DNA of 26,944 nt from DASPKW01 sp038244055 (GCA_038244055.1 JBBRTW010000032.1:1-26944), one strand, 5' to 3'. Numbered from the stretch's first letter, positions 18,433 through 26,683 are shown. A program made the numbers and translations. The notes: generated by a model not told the origin, from the sequence alone.

Positions 18433-19545
18433 ATGAAGATTCGTCGCATCTTCGCCCATCGCGTGGAGCTTCCCCTGCATGAGGGGAGCTACAAATGGTC
18501 GGGTGGAAAATCGGTTACGGTGTTCGACAGCACGATCGTCGGCGTCGAGACGGATTCGGGCCTGATCGGCTATGGCGAGGTCTGCCCGCTCGGGCCGTTT
18601 TACCTGCCGGCCTACGCCGAAGGCGTGCGCGCGGGGCTGCGCGAGCTGGCGCCGCATCTCATTGGCCTGGATCCGCGCGAGTTGGCGAAGTTGAACCAGC
18701 GCATGGATGGGGCGCTCAAAGGCCATCCCTACGTCAAGAGCGGCATCGACATCGCCTGCTGGGATTTGCTGGGGCAGTCGGCCGGGCTGAGCGTGTGTAC
18801 GCTCATGGGCGGGCGCTTCGGCGACCGCGTTCGGCTCTACCGGGCCATCTCGCAGGAATCGCCCGAGCAGATGGCCGCCAAGGTCGGCGGATACCGGGCC
18901 CAGGGGTACACGCGGTTCCAGCTCAAAGTCGGCGGCGACCCGGATGTCGATATCGAGCGCATTCGCAGCGTGCGGGCGATGCTCAAGCCGGGGGACCGCC
19001 TGGTGGCCGATGCCAACACGGGCTGGACCCAGCATGAGGCGATGCGGGTGGTTCGCGCCGTGCGCGATGTGGATGTCTACATCGAGCAGCCGTGTCTGAC
19101 TTATGAAGAGTGCCTTTCGGTGCGGCGGCACACCGATCATCCCTTCGTGCTGGATGAGAACATCGATGGTCTCGATATGCTCCTGCGCGCCAAGGCGGAC
19201 CTGGCGATGGATGTGGTGAATCTCAAGATCAGCAAGCTCGGCGGCCTGACCAAAACGCGGCAGGCGCGCGATCTCTGCGTGAGCATGGGGATCGCCATGA
19301 CCCTGGAAGACAGTTGGGGCGGCGATATCACCACGGCCGCCATCGCCCATCTGGCCCACAGCACGCCCGAGGAGTTCCGCTTCACCAGCACCGATTTCAA
19401 CAGCTATGTGACGGTCAGCACGGCCGATGGCGCGCCGCGGCGGGAGAATGGTTTCATGGCCGCGGGCACCGGGCCGGGGCTGGGGATCAGGCCGAAGCTG
19501 GATGTGCTGGGCGGGCGGGTTGTGGATGTTTCGGCGTCCGCGTGA
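18433..19545 (+). CDS. cis-3-hydroxy-L-proline dehydratase (enolase superfamily)
   Basis: This 370-residue protein belongs to the mandelate racemase/muconate lactonising group of the enolase superfamily. Its sequence closely follows what I remember of characterised cis-3-hydroxy-L-proline dehydratases (YRAISQESPEQMAAK, GYTRFQLKVGGDPD, VADANTGW, DVYIEQPCLTYEE, NLKISKLGGLTK, LEDSWGGDITTAAIAHLA, STDFNSY). The enzyme removes water to give a product that becomes pyrroline-2-carboxylate, feeding hydroxyproline into proline metabolism. Catalytic lysines are expected at Lys165 and Lys265, with metal ligands Asp193, Glu218 and Asp241. The protein has no signal peptide and should be cytoplasmic. The start at 18433 matches the family N-terminus (MKIRRIFAHRVELPLHEG); the longer frame from 18373 adds 20 unrelated residues. 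The related hydroxyproline-betaine epimerases are a less likely alternative. Confidence 0.85.
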   Translation: MKIRRIFAHRVELPLHEGSYKWSGGKSVTVFDSTIVGVETDSGLIGYGEVCPLGPFYLPAYAEGVRAGLRELAPHLIGLDPRELAKLNQRMDGALKGHPYVKSGIDIACWDLLGQSAGLSVCTLMGGRFGDRVRLYRAISQESPEQMAAKVGGYRAQGYTRFQLKVGGDPDVDIERIRSVRAMLKPGDRLVADANTGWTQHEAMRVVRAVRDVDVYIEQPCLTYEECLSVRRHTDHPFVLDENIDGLDMLLRAKADLAMDVVNLKISKLGGLTKTRQARDLCVSMGIAMTLEDSWGGDITTAAIAHLAHSTPEEFRFTSTDFNSYVTVSTADGAPRRENGFMAAGTGPGLGIRPKLDVLGGRVVDVSASA

Positions 19546-19649
19546 ATGGGATTCAGGGGCGGCGAAGTTTTAACGTGGCTGCTGCTTCGGGTTGGTTTAT
19601 CGGATTCCACTGGCGAGCCGCCGATTGGGTCAGTAGCATTCACCGCCGC

Positions 19650-20939
19650 ATGAATCCACTCAATCCCATCGGCGTCGCGGTTGCTCTGTGCTTTGCGTTT
19701 TGCATCGCGGCCGCTCCCGGGGCGACGCCGACTCCGCCGGCGAAGGCGGATGCGGGTGTGAAGGCGGACCCGGCCGCGCCCGTATATCACATTTACGCGG
19801 GCAATACCCACGCCCACACTTCTTTTACCTGGTCGCATGGCGATCAGTGGGTCAAACCCAAAGCCGCGGCCGACGGCGATAAGAAAGAGCCCGGCATTGT
19901 GGTCGATGCCGAGGGCGCGCAGCGGCCGGCCAAAACGCAGGTCGCCAAGCCCGACTGGCAGAAGCACCAGGGTCCGCCGGCCGAGCATTTCGCGCAGGCC
20001 AAAGCCGCCGGCCTGGATTTTTACGTCTGCAGCGATCATTCGCAGGAGGCCGATTTTCAGCCACCCAGCCCGGACAACGCCCACTGGGCCGCGACCATTC
20101 GCGCTGCGGCCGAGGCGACCGATGCGAAATTCGTCGCCCTGGCCGGTTACGAGCATTCGGAAAACAATGGTCCCGAGGGCATGGGCCATCTCAATGTCAT
20201 CAATTCCGGAACCTATCTGAACGCGCTGGCGAAGGGAGTCGATCTGCCTTCGTTTTATAAATGGATCAAGACAACGCCGGCCAACGGCGATGGCCCGATT
20301 GTCGCCACGTTCAATCATCCCGGCGCTCATCAATACAATGACTGGGCCTATCGCGACGCGGAGATCACCGACATCATCACCATGCTCGAGGTGATCAACT
20401 CCAACAACAAGATCCATTACGAAGGGTTCATCAACGCCCTGGATAAAGGCTGGAAGGTTTCACCGGTTTGCGGCAACGATAATCACGGCTTTTGGGGCAT
20501 CACCCACCATACTTCGCGCACGTTCGTCCTGGCGACCGAGAAGACCAAGGTCGCGATTCTCGATGCGATGAAACATCGCCGCACCTATGCTTCGCTCGAC
20601 ACGAATATTCAATGCACCTATTCAGTCAATGGCTCGATCATGGGGTCGACGTTGGATCGGACTGATATTTTTCAATTCGACATTTCCATCAGCGATCCCG
20701 ACACGGACAATCCCAAGGACAAGATCACCAAGGTGGAGATCGTGAAGGATCGCGGCGTCGTGGCCGAGACTTTGGTCCCCGCCGCGCCCGCGCACGCGAT
20801 CGCCTGGAAGCCGACGATCCGCGACACGAGCAGCAAATACTTTTTCATCCGCATCTGGAGCGCCGGCGGCGGCGATGCGCCCAAACCCGATCCCGAAAAG
20901 CCGATGACGTGGCTCGCCCCCGTCTGGACCGGCCGCTGA
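19650..20939 (+). CDS. Exported PHP-domain metal-dependent phosphoesterase-like protein
   Basis: From the ATG at 19650 the product is 429 residues. The N-terminus MNPLNPIGVAVALCFAFCIAAAPGA is a signal peptide, followed by a Pro/Ala-rich spacer. The PHP fold is marked by the metal-binding motifs GNTHAHTS (His54, His56), CSDHSQEA (Asp129, His130), AGYEHS (Glu168, His169), TFNHPG (His223) and GNDNHG (Asp277, His279). A C-terminal beta region follows (FQFDISISDPD, KVEIVKDRGVV, YFFIRIWS). Together these resemble exported PHP/DUF3604-type proteins, whose substrates are unknown. The long upstream part of the open frame (from 19314) overlaps the dehydratase gene and is not coding. No clear Shine-Dalgarno sequence is seen; TAGCAT lies 10 bases before the ATG. 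It follows the dehydratase by 104 bases and could be cotranscribed. Confidence 0.8.
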   Translation: MNPLNPIGVAVALCFAFCIAAAPGATPTPPAKADAGVKADPAAPVYHIYAGNTHAHTSFTWSHGDQWVKPKAAADGDKKEPGIVVDAEGAQRPAKTQVAKPDWQKHQGPPAEHFAQAKAAGLDFYVCSDHSQEADFQPPSPDNAHWAATIRAAAEATDAKFVALAGYEHSENNGPEGMGHLNVINSGTYLNALAKGVDLPSFYKWIKTTPANGDGPIVATFNHPGAHQYNDWAYRDAEITDIITMLEVINSNNKIHYEGFINALDKGWKVSPVCGNDNHGFWGITHHTSRTFVLATEKTKVAILDAMKHRRTYASLDTNIQCTYSVNGSIMGSTLDRTDIFQFDISISDPDTDNPKDKITKVEIVKDRGVVAETLVPAAPAHAIAWKPTIRDTSSKYFFIRIWSAGGGDAPKPDPEKPMTWLAPVWTGR

Positions 20940-21022
20940 ACTACTCGGACAGGCGCGGTTTCTCCATTCGCCTGTTACGCATTCGGGGGCGTCGGCGTCT
21001 TTAGTCCGAATAATTCAGATGA

Positions 21023-21165
21023 ACCACGAAAAACACGAAGGGCACGAAGAAGACCGGAGAAGAGCAAAGATGTAATTTGCGCAACGTGCAATTTACCGTT
21101 TACCGACTTTTTGACTGTAAATCTTTTGACTCATACTTCTTCGTGCAGTTCGTGTTTTTCGTGGT
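21023..21165. repeat. Second inverted-repeat element with CACGAARRR arms
   Basis: Arms 21023-21052 and 21136-21165 are reverse complements at 28 of 30 positions without gaps, separated by 83 bases. Each arm carries three 9-bp CACGAARRR units (one is CACGAACTG). An outer CAGAT/ATCTG pair (21016-21020 and 21171-21175) extends the symmetry. It shares its outer arm sequence with the element at 346-540 but not the heptamers or the spacer. Confidence 0.8.
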
Positions 21166-21292
21166 GAATAATCTGGGTTAGGCCGATGGCATCGCTCCGG
21201 CGGGCGCGCAACCGGCCTCGTGTGCCCGGGATGGCGTTTAGTTGCGTGGAAGAGCCGCGGAATTGCCCATGACGGAGATTTCGGCCTGCCGA

Positions 21293-21298
21293 TATAAT
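21293..21298 (+). promoter_or_regulatory. Candidate -10 element for the subtilase gene
   Basis: A perfect TATAAT lies 53 bases before the ATG at 21352. The best -35 at normal spacing (GACGGA, 21271-21276) is weak. Confidence 0.35.
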
Positions 21299-21351
21299 CC
21301 GAACGCCAGCCGTTTTCGTAAAGCCTCACTATTTTCTGGATCAACACCCGC

Positions 21352-23748
21352 ATGGGACTCGCATCGCGCAATACTTTTCGTCATTCCCGGCCCGCCCTTC
21401 ATCAAACACGCATGCCTCATCTTTTGCTGGATCCCCTCGAACCGCGCTGGCTGATGACCAACTGGGGCCCCTGGCCTTCGGCTGTCGGGATGGACAAGGT
21501 TTTCCGCGACTACCCCTGGCTGGATGGAGGGACGAATTCGATCGCGGTGGTCGACAAGGGGATCGACTATTACCCCCCCTATCTGGGCGGCATCCAGGCC
21601 ACCAGCACCGTCGCGCCGCGGATCGTCAACGTTTACGACTGGCGCGATAACGATAACACTCCCTTTCCCTCCGAGTCCGAGGCCACCGATACGAGTTCGG
21701 CCCACGGGACGGGCGTGGCCGGGCTGCTGATCGCGCCGCCCTTCGACGATCGCGGGTATCACTTCCAGGGGATTCTGCAAAGCCCGAATTCCAAGCTCTA
21801 CAACCTTCGCATCAATCGCCTGAACTCCCAGCCGACGATCCAGCTCGCCCTGCAATGGGTGATTGCCCATCGCGTGGCCGACCATATCACGGCCATCAAC
21901 CTCACCGATTTTGTCGGCAGCGCCTCGACTCCACAATATGCGCCGGAACTGGCGCAGCTCAAGGCGGCCGGGGTCTTCATCGCCAGCCCCGTGGCCAACG
22001 ACTGGATTTTAGAGCCCAACCCGCGCGGGCCGATCGGCTATCCTGCAAAGAGTCCGGACGTATTCGGCATCGGCGGCGTGCTGCTGAATCGCACGCTCCG
22101 CCCCCAGACCCAGCGCGGACCGGAACTCGATCTGATCGGCCCGTCGGAATCCGTTACGCTTCCCTATTACACGCCCTCCAGCAACACGCATACGGTGCTC
22201 AACATCGGCTCGGGGAATTCCTGGGCCACGCCGCATGTGGTCGGCGCGGCGGTGCTGCTGCAGCAGATCGATCCGACCATCACGCCCGACGAGATCATGG
22301 AGATTCTCCAGGACTCGGGCACGCCCACGGTCGACCCCGACACCGTCTCCGATCCCAATGGCGATATTTACTACGATGCGCTGAACATGTATTCGGCGGT
22401 CGGCGTGGCCTACAAGGTGCGCGATGACATCTACGACCAGGGCACCAAGCCCAACGACAACCTCGCCCATGCCGGCGTGATTCCCATCGCCAACGGCTCG
22501 GGATCGGTAACCAACCTCAAGCTCCTGACCCACGATGCGGATTATTTCAAGTTCACCGTCTCCACGCTCGGCGACTACGACGTTACGCTGACCTACGGCG
22601 GCGTCGAAGCATTCCCCAGTGTGCAGCTTCTGGATGCGGCCGGCAATCCCGCCGCCACCATCGGCAGCGACGGCATCACCCGCCGCCTCGCGCCGGGCGA
22701 TTACTACATCAAGGCGATTTCGAATGTGTCGCTGACCAGCACCTATTCGATCGCCATCGATCCGGGTACGCCCATCCCGGCCGGGATCGGCTCCAGCGGC
22801 ACCTACAACGGCCTGGCGGTGGATGGCTCGGGCAACGTCAACTTCGCCTGGTTCGACAGCGCGGCCGGGAAACTGAAATTCGCCAAACAAAGCGGCGGCG
22901 TCTGGTCATCCGCCAGCATCGTCGACAACTCCGCCGGCACGGGCAATTTCATGTCGCTGGCCCTCGACAGCACGGGCAAGCCGGGAATCGCCTACTACGA
23001 TGAGCCCAACACCGCGCTCAAGTACGCCCACTTCAACGGCGCGACCTGGGACATCACCACGATCGATTCCGACCTGACCACCGGCTACTACCCCTCGCTC
23101 AAGTTCGCGCCGAGCAACAAGCCATCGATCGCTTATTACTACAAGAGCTCGGGCGACCTGCGCTTCGCGACCTTCACCGGGTCGGCGTGGGCTGTCAGCA
23201 CGATCGATTCGAGGGGGGATGTCGGCCGGTATCCGAGTCTTGCGCTCAATCCCATCAGCGGGCGCTGGGGGATCGCCTACGAGAAGACCACCACCGGCGA
23301 CTTCCGCATCGCCGAGCAGGCCAAGGGTGGAACGTGGGGAATCACCGTGGTGGACCCGACCAAATATGGCGGCGGGTTTATTTCGCTGGCCTACACCTCG
23401 ACCGGCCGGGGCGCGTTCAGCTACTACGATGCATTCAATTCCGATCTCAAATACGCCTCGTTCAACGGGAGCAAGTGGGTGGCCGCGGCGGTTGCGGCGA
23501 AGAATTCGCAGGGACTCTATACGAACCTGCTGTTCGATCCGATTTCGAAACTGCCGCTCATCTACTACTTCAACAAGACCAGCAACTCGGCCATGGTCGC
23601 GCGCAATACCGGCAGCGCCTGGGCCTTCTCCACGGCCGCCATCGGCGGCGGCCGGCAGGTTTTCGCGACGCTCGCGCCCAGCGGCGATGAAGTTTTCAGT
23701 TTCCTTGATGATGGGACGGGCGATCTATCGGTAGCGTTTCCCGTCTGA
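21352..23748 (+). CDS. Secreted subtilisin-like serine protease with PPC-like domain and beta-propeller
   Basis: The 798-residue product begins with a basic stretch and the planctomycete sorting motif LDPLEPRWLM (residues 26-35). The S8 peptidase domain covers about 45-355, with Asp68 (VVDKGID), His118 (SSAHGTGVAGL), the oxyanion Asn216 (SPVANDW) and Ser290 in GNSWATPHV, a variant of the usual GTSMAAPHV; the triad is complete. Residues about 353-472 resemble a bacterial pre-peptidase C-terminal domain (DADYFKFTVSTLGDYDVTL, LAPGDYYIKA). Residues about 482-798 are seven repeats of about 47 residues (SLALDSTGKPGIAYYD..LKYAHFNGATW), probably a seven-bladed propeller for binding. The ATG at 21352 is used; a start at 21412 (MPHLLLDPLEPRW) would keep the motif and is possible, since neither has a good ribosome binding site. 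The product should act outside the cell. Confidence 0.9.
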   Translation: MGLASRNTFRHSRPALHQTRMPHLLLDPLEPRWLMTNWGPWPSAVGMDKVFRDYPWLDGGTNSIAVVDKGIDYYPPYLGGIQATSTVAPRIVNVYDWRDNDNTPFPSESEATDTSSAHGTGVAGLLIAPPFDDRGYHFQGILQSPNSKLYNLRINRLNSQPTIQLALQWVIAHRVADHITAINLTDFVGSASTPQYAPELAQLKAAGVFIASPVANDWILEPNPRGPIGYPAKSPDVFGIGGVLLNRTLRPQTQRGPELDLIGPSESVTLPYYTPSSNTHTVLNIGSGNSWATPHVVGAAVLLQQIDPTITPDEIMEILQDSGTPTVDPDTVSDPNGDIYYDALNMYSAVGVAYKVRDDIYDQGTKPNDNLAHAGVIPIANGSGSVTNLKLLTHDADYFKFTVSTLGDYDVTLTYGGVEAFPSVQLLDAAGNPAATIGSDGITRRLAPGDYYIKAISNVSLTSTYSIAIDPGTPIPAGIGSSGTYNGLAVDGSGNVNFAWFDSAAGKLKFAKQSGGVWSSASIVDNSAGTGNFMSLALDSTGKPGIAYYDEPNTALKYAHFNGATWDITTIDSDLTTGYYPSLKFAPSNKPSIAYYYKSSGDLRFATFTGSAWAVSTIDSRGDVGRYPSLALNPISGRWGIAYEKTTTGDFRIAEQAKGGTWGITVVDPTKYGGGFISLAYTSTGRGAFSYYDAFNSDLKYASFNGSKWVAAAVAAKNSQGLYTNLLFDPISKLPLIYYFNKTSNSAMVARNTGSAWAFSTAAIGGGRQVFATLAPSGDEVFSFLDDGTGDLSVAFPV

Positions 23749-26514
23749 TCATTTGAACACCACCCGATAATACATCGTCTGATCCCGCCCCGTATCGATC
23801 TGCACCGGCCCCTGCGCCGCCAGTGTTCTGCCGGTCGGCCGGCCATCCTGATCCAGCACTTCCACCTTCTCCACCGCGCGGGTCAGCGCCACCTGCGCCT
23901 TGACGGGTTCCAGGAGAATCGGGCCTTTGCCGTTTTCGAGGATCCGGCCATCCACGCAGACAATCTTGAAGCCGCTGTTGATGCTGCGGGCGACGACACT
24001 GAGCAGCGCGGATTTGCAGGTGGCCAGGTCAGCGCTCTTCTCAGAAGCGGTGAGGAGGATGCTCGCATACGGGCTTTGCGAGGTGAGCGTGATGTCGCCG
24101 AGCTTGGCGGGCTTGTCCTGGGCGAAACCGATCAGGCCTTTGGTGGCGGGTGTGTCGATGGTGATCCGGCCTTTGTCGGCGGGGTCCCAGTTGAGTTGCT
24201 TGGTGGCCGAGATGATGGCCGTGCCGTTCTTGAAGGAGGCCATGTCGGGGAGCGTGGAAGGGCTGGGCTTGTCCACGAACTCCACCGCCACTCTTCCGGC
24301 CGCCAGCGCTTCGGGCGGGACGGTGCCGGTGAAACTCTTAATGTCGCCCTGTTGCTCGACCTTGTCCGAAAAATTGAACTTGCCGGTTGCCAGGTCCTCG
24401 GGGCTGATTCGGCGGATGGAGATCGGCGCGGATTCCTTCACATCGCCGCGGAGAACCATGCGCGAGAGCAGCGGGTACTGGCCGAGCTGCGTGGGCGTAT
24501 CGGCTTCCCACACGCCAAACGGAGGCCAGCCGGCGCGGTCCTGGTACATGTGCTTGAGCGGCTGGGATTGAAATTGATACGAGGCATCCCATCCCTGTAA
24601 TCCCATGCCGTAGGCCGCGACGATCACCGGGCCTTCCGCGCTGTAGAGGGAGGGATAGACGTGAATCCATTCCGACAAACCGAACGGCCGATCGATGACT
24701 TGCTGCAGGCCGGATGAGAAATACCCGCTGCCCGGTTTGGTGAGCATGGAGTCGGTCAGCTTGCCGCCGAAATAGTTGTGGCGGTCGATGTAGCCGGCCA
24801 GATAATCGGATTTGAGATTGAGGTAATGCGGAAGCATCGAGGGCGCTTGCCACGGCGATCCGCAGATCGGCCCGGCATAGCCGGCATCGCGAATGGCCTT
24901 GACGTAGCGGGCGTAAAACTTGTTCTGCAACTCGTGGAAATGGGCGGCCGTGTCGAGCAGGCGCTGCCGCTCGCCGCCGGTCGTGTTGGGGAGCTTGCCA
25001 TCGCTGAAAAACCAGGGATTGGAAACCGGAACGATGGTTTTGGCGGCCAGCGATTCATTGGGCTTGAGGGCATCGCCCCAGGCTTTCTTGAGCGCGGCTT
25101 CATCGCCGTATTTGGCGGTCAGCCAGTCGCAGAAGCGGACCGTGAAAGCTTTCTTATACGTCGGGCAGGTGCCGAAGGCCTTTTCGCTGGTGTAGAAGAA
25201 GATGTCATCTTCGTTCTGCAACTCGATGAAGGAAAGCGCCGGCTCCTGCGCGTAGGTCAAGCCGGTGTAGACGTTCTTGTGCTTGAGAAGATTGACGCAG
25301 GTCTCGATCAGCAAACTTTGCACATCCTCCGCGAAATTGATGAAGCCGTAGGTGTTGCCCTTGAGATTCTTCTCGATCTCATCGTAAGCGAGCAGCTTGT
25401 CGCGATTGCCCGGGCCGACGTGATACCCGTAGGTGTGGGACCAGCCGAAGTAAACGCCGTTGTTTTTCAGCTCATTGGCGAAGAAATCGAGGCGGTCGTA
25501 CCCATCGGGAGACATGATGGTGGGATCGTTGTTGTCGCCGATGCCCATCTGGTTTTTGGGGTAGGTGAACTTGTGGAGGCGGATGCCGCTGATGCCGAAA
25601 TGGGCGAAGCGTTTGGCGGTGAATGTGGCGATATCCTTGGCCGGGGCGCAGGCGTGTCCGTAGGAGAGATTGCTGCCCCAGAACTTGATGGGGCTGCCAT
25701 CGGCCAGCTCGAAATGGTCGCCGACCATGCGCACGCCCCCGCGCTTGCCGGCCGGTTTTTCCAGCCATTCTTCCATGCTGATCGGGCAGGGGGTCAAATC
25801 ATCGGAGGGCTTGAAATCGAACCATGCGGGCGTGGCCAGCTCGGTGGTGAACTGGTCGAGGTCCTTGGGGTTGGCGAGGAAGGAAACCGGCTTGGGGAAG
25901 TTGATCAGGATGAGCTGCGTCGACTTACCTTTCTTATAGGTGTCGGCCGCAAGGACGATTCGGAGATCGCCATCGTGGGCGATGAGCGCGGGAGGATCGA
26001 ACGCGATCGAGATGGATGCGCCGCTATCGAGTGCGATATCGGCTTTTGTCGCGGCGGGCTTGTTCCCCAGGCCCAGCGGGAATTTGAGCGTACTCTGGGA
26101 ATTGTCGGCATGAGTGAGGACCAGTTTGCCGCCGCCCGCGCTCTTCTCGATGCCGAGGCTGGCGATGAGCATCGTGAGCGGCACGTCCGCATCGGCCGAG
26201 AGATTGTACTGGAGCGTAATCTGGTTTGGGGAGAATTGGCTGACCTGCTGGTGGAGGTTGATCGTGCCATTGGTGGTTTTGAAGGGGAAGTTGATGTCGA
26301 GCGTGCCGTCCTTGCCTTTGGTTTTCGAGGAGACGCCGACCCAACCCCACTTGGGCCCCCACCCGGCGGTAGTGAGATGGAGCGCGGGCATTTTGTCGGC
26401 GATGAGCTTGAGGTCGAGCGAGTTATCCGGCGAAGGGAGCACCATCCATTCCTGGGCGAAAGAGATGGGGGCCAGAAGCAGCGCGAGGAGAAGTGCGGTA
26501 AGGGAGGTTCGCAT
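23749..26514 (-). CDS. Large exported clan GH-A (GH5/GH42-like) glycoside hydrolase candidate
   Basis: Using the ATG at 26514 the product is 921 residues with a signal peptide (MRTSLTALLLALLLAPISFA-QEW). Residues about 25-240 form a beta-rich N-terminal region I cannot assign. A TIM barrel follows from about 270: IKFWGSNLSYG, FAHFGISGIRLHKFTYP, and GVYFGWSHTYGYH resemble the first strands of GH5-like cellulases. Candidate catalytic residues are Glu435 in FIELQNEDD (acid/base after Asn, as in clan GH-A) and Glu615 in FGLSEWIHVYP (nucleophile), with DRHNYFGG at about 577 near the active site. A C-terminal beta region (about 730-921) completes it. The longer open frame to 26664 adds 50 residues with no signal-like features and is rejected. 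The upstream gene is divergent; the stop abuts the subtilase stop. The substrate is unknown. Confidence 0.75.
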   Translation of the reverse strand: MRTSLTALLLALLLAPISFAQEWMVLPSPDNSLDLKLIADKMPALHLTTAGWGPKWGWVGVSSKTKGKDGTLDINFPFKTTNGTINLHQQVSQFSPNQITLQYNLSADADVPLTMLIASLGIEKSAGGGKLVLTHADNSQSTLKFPLGLGNKPAATKADIALDSGASISIAFDPPALIAHDGDLRIVLAADTYKKGKSTQLILINFPKPVSFLANPKDLDQFTTELATPAWFDFKPSDDLTPCPISMEEWLEKPAGKRGGVRMVGDHFELADGSPIKFWGSNLSYGHACAPAKDIATFTAKRFAHFGISGIRLHKFTYPKNQMGIGDNNDPTIMSPDGYDRLDFFANELKNNGVYFGWSHTYGYHVGPGNRDKLLAYDEIEKNLKGNTYGFINFAEDVQSLLIETCVNLLKHKNVYTGLTYAQEPALSFIELQNEDDIFFYTSEKAFGTCPTYKKAFTVRFCDWLTAKYGDEAALKKAWGDALKPNESLAAKTIVPVSNPWFFSDGKLPNTTGGERQRLLDTAAHFHELQNKFYARYVKAIRDAGYAGPICGSPWQAPSMLPHYLNLKSDYLAGYIDRHNYFGGKLTDSMLTKPGSGYFSSGLQQVIDRPFGLSEWIHVYPSLYSAEGPVIVAAYGMGLQGWDASYQFQSQPLKHMYQDRAGWPPFGVWEADTPTQLGQYPLLSRMVLRGDVKESAPISIRRISPEDLATGKFNFSDKVEQQGDIKSFTGTVPPEALAAGRVAVEFVDKPSPSTLPDMASFKNGTAIISATKQLNWDPADKGRITIDTPATKGLIGFAQDKPAKLGDITLTSQSPYASILLTASEKSADLATCKSALLSVVARSINSGFKIVCVDGRILENGKGPILLEPVKAQVALTRAVEKVEVLDQDGRPTGRTLAAQGPVQIDTGRDQTMYYRVVFK

Positions 26515-26683
26515 CGGCGTATTAGGAACCGAGCGAGCAAGAAAATCCAGAGTTGCGACGCCTTTGGGCACCATTGGAGGGGGGTATTGCTCAAATGCTC
26601 CATCTGGGATGCAATGGACTACCTGATTCCCTGTCTTCGATCCATATGCCCGGAACATTTCCATACATCAGGCGGCGCAATCC
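26515..26683. other. Divergent intergenic region between glycosidase and DUF2341-like gene
   Basis: This 169-base spacer separates two divergent starts. Neither side has a clear Shine-Dalgarno sequence. I saw no confident promoter hexamer pair, repeat or hairpin in it, so any shared control of the two exported proteins is speculation. Confidence 0.5.

Larger units (their letters stand above)
20940..21351. other. Intergenic region with an inverted-repeat element and a candidate promoter
   Basis: This 412-base gap holds no credible gene. It contains the inverted-repeat element at 21023-21165 and a candidate TATAAT at 21293-21298 before the subtilase. Inside the element spacer there is a direct repeat TTTTGACT (about 21109-21132) and an imperfect palindrome around GCAACGTGC. 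The rest is unremarkable. Confidence 0.7.

Noticed and set aside
21093..21371. A 92-codon minus-strand frame in the intergenic region before the subtilase
   Set aside because: It crosses an inverted-repeat arm and the subtilase start, has a basic composition and no recognisable domain.
26515..26664. Longer N-terminus for the glycosidase starting at 26664
   Set aside because: The extra 50 residues lack signal-peptide character, while the internal Met at 26514 starts a textbook signal sequence.
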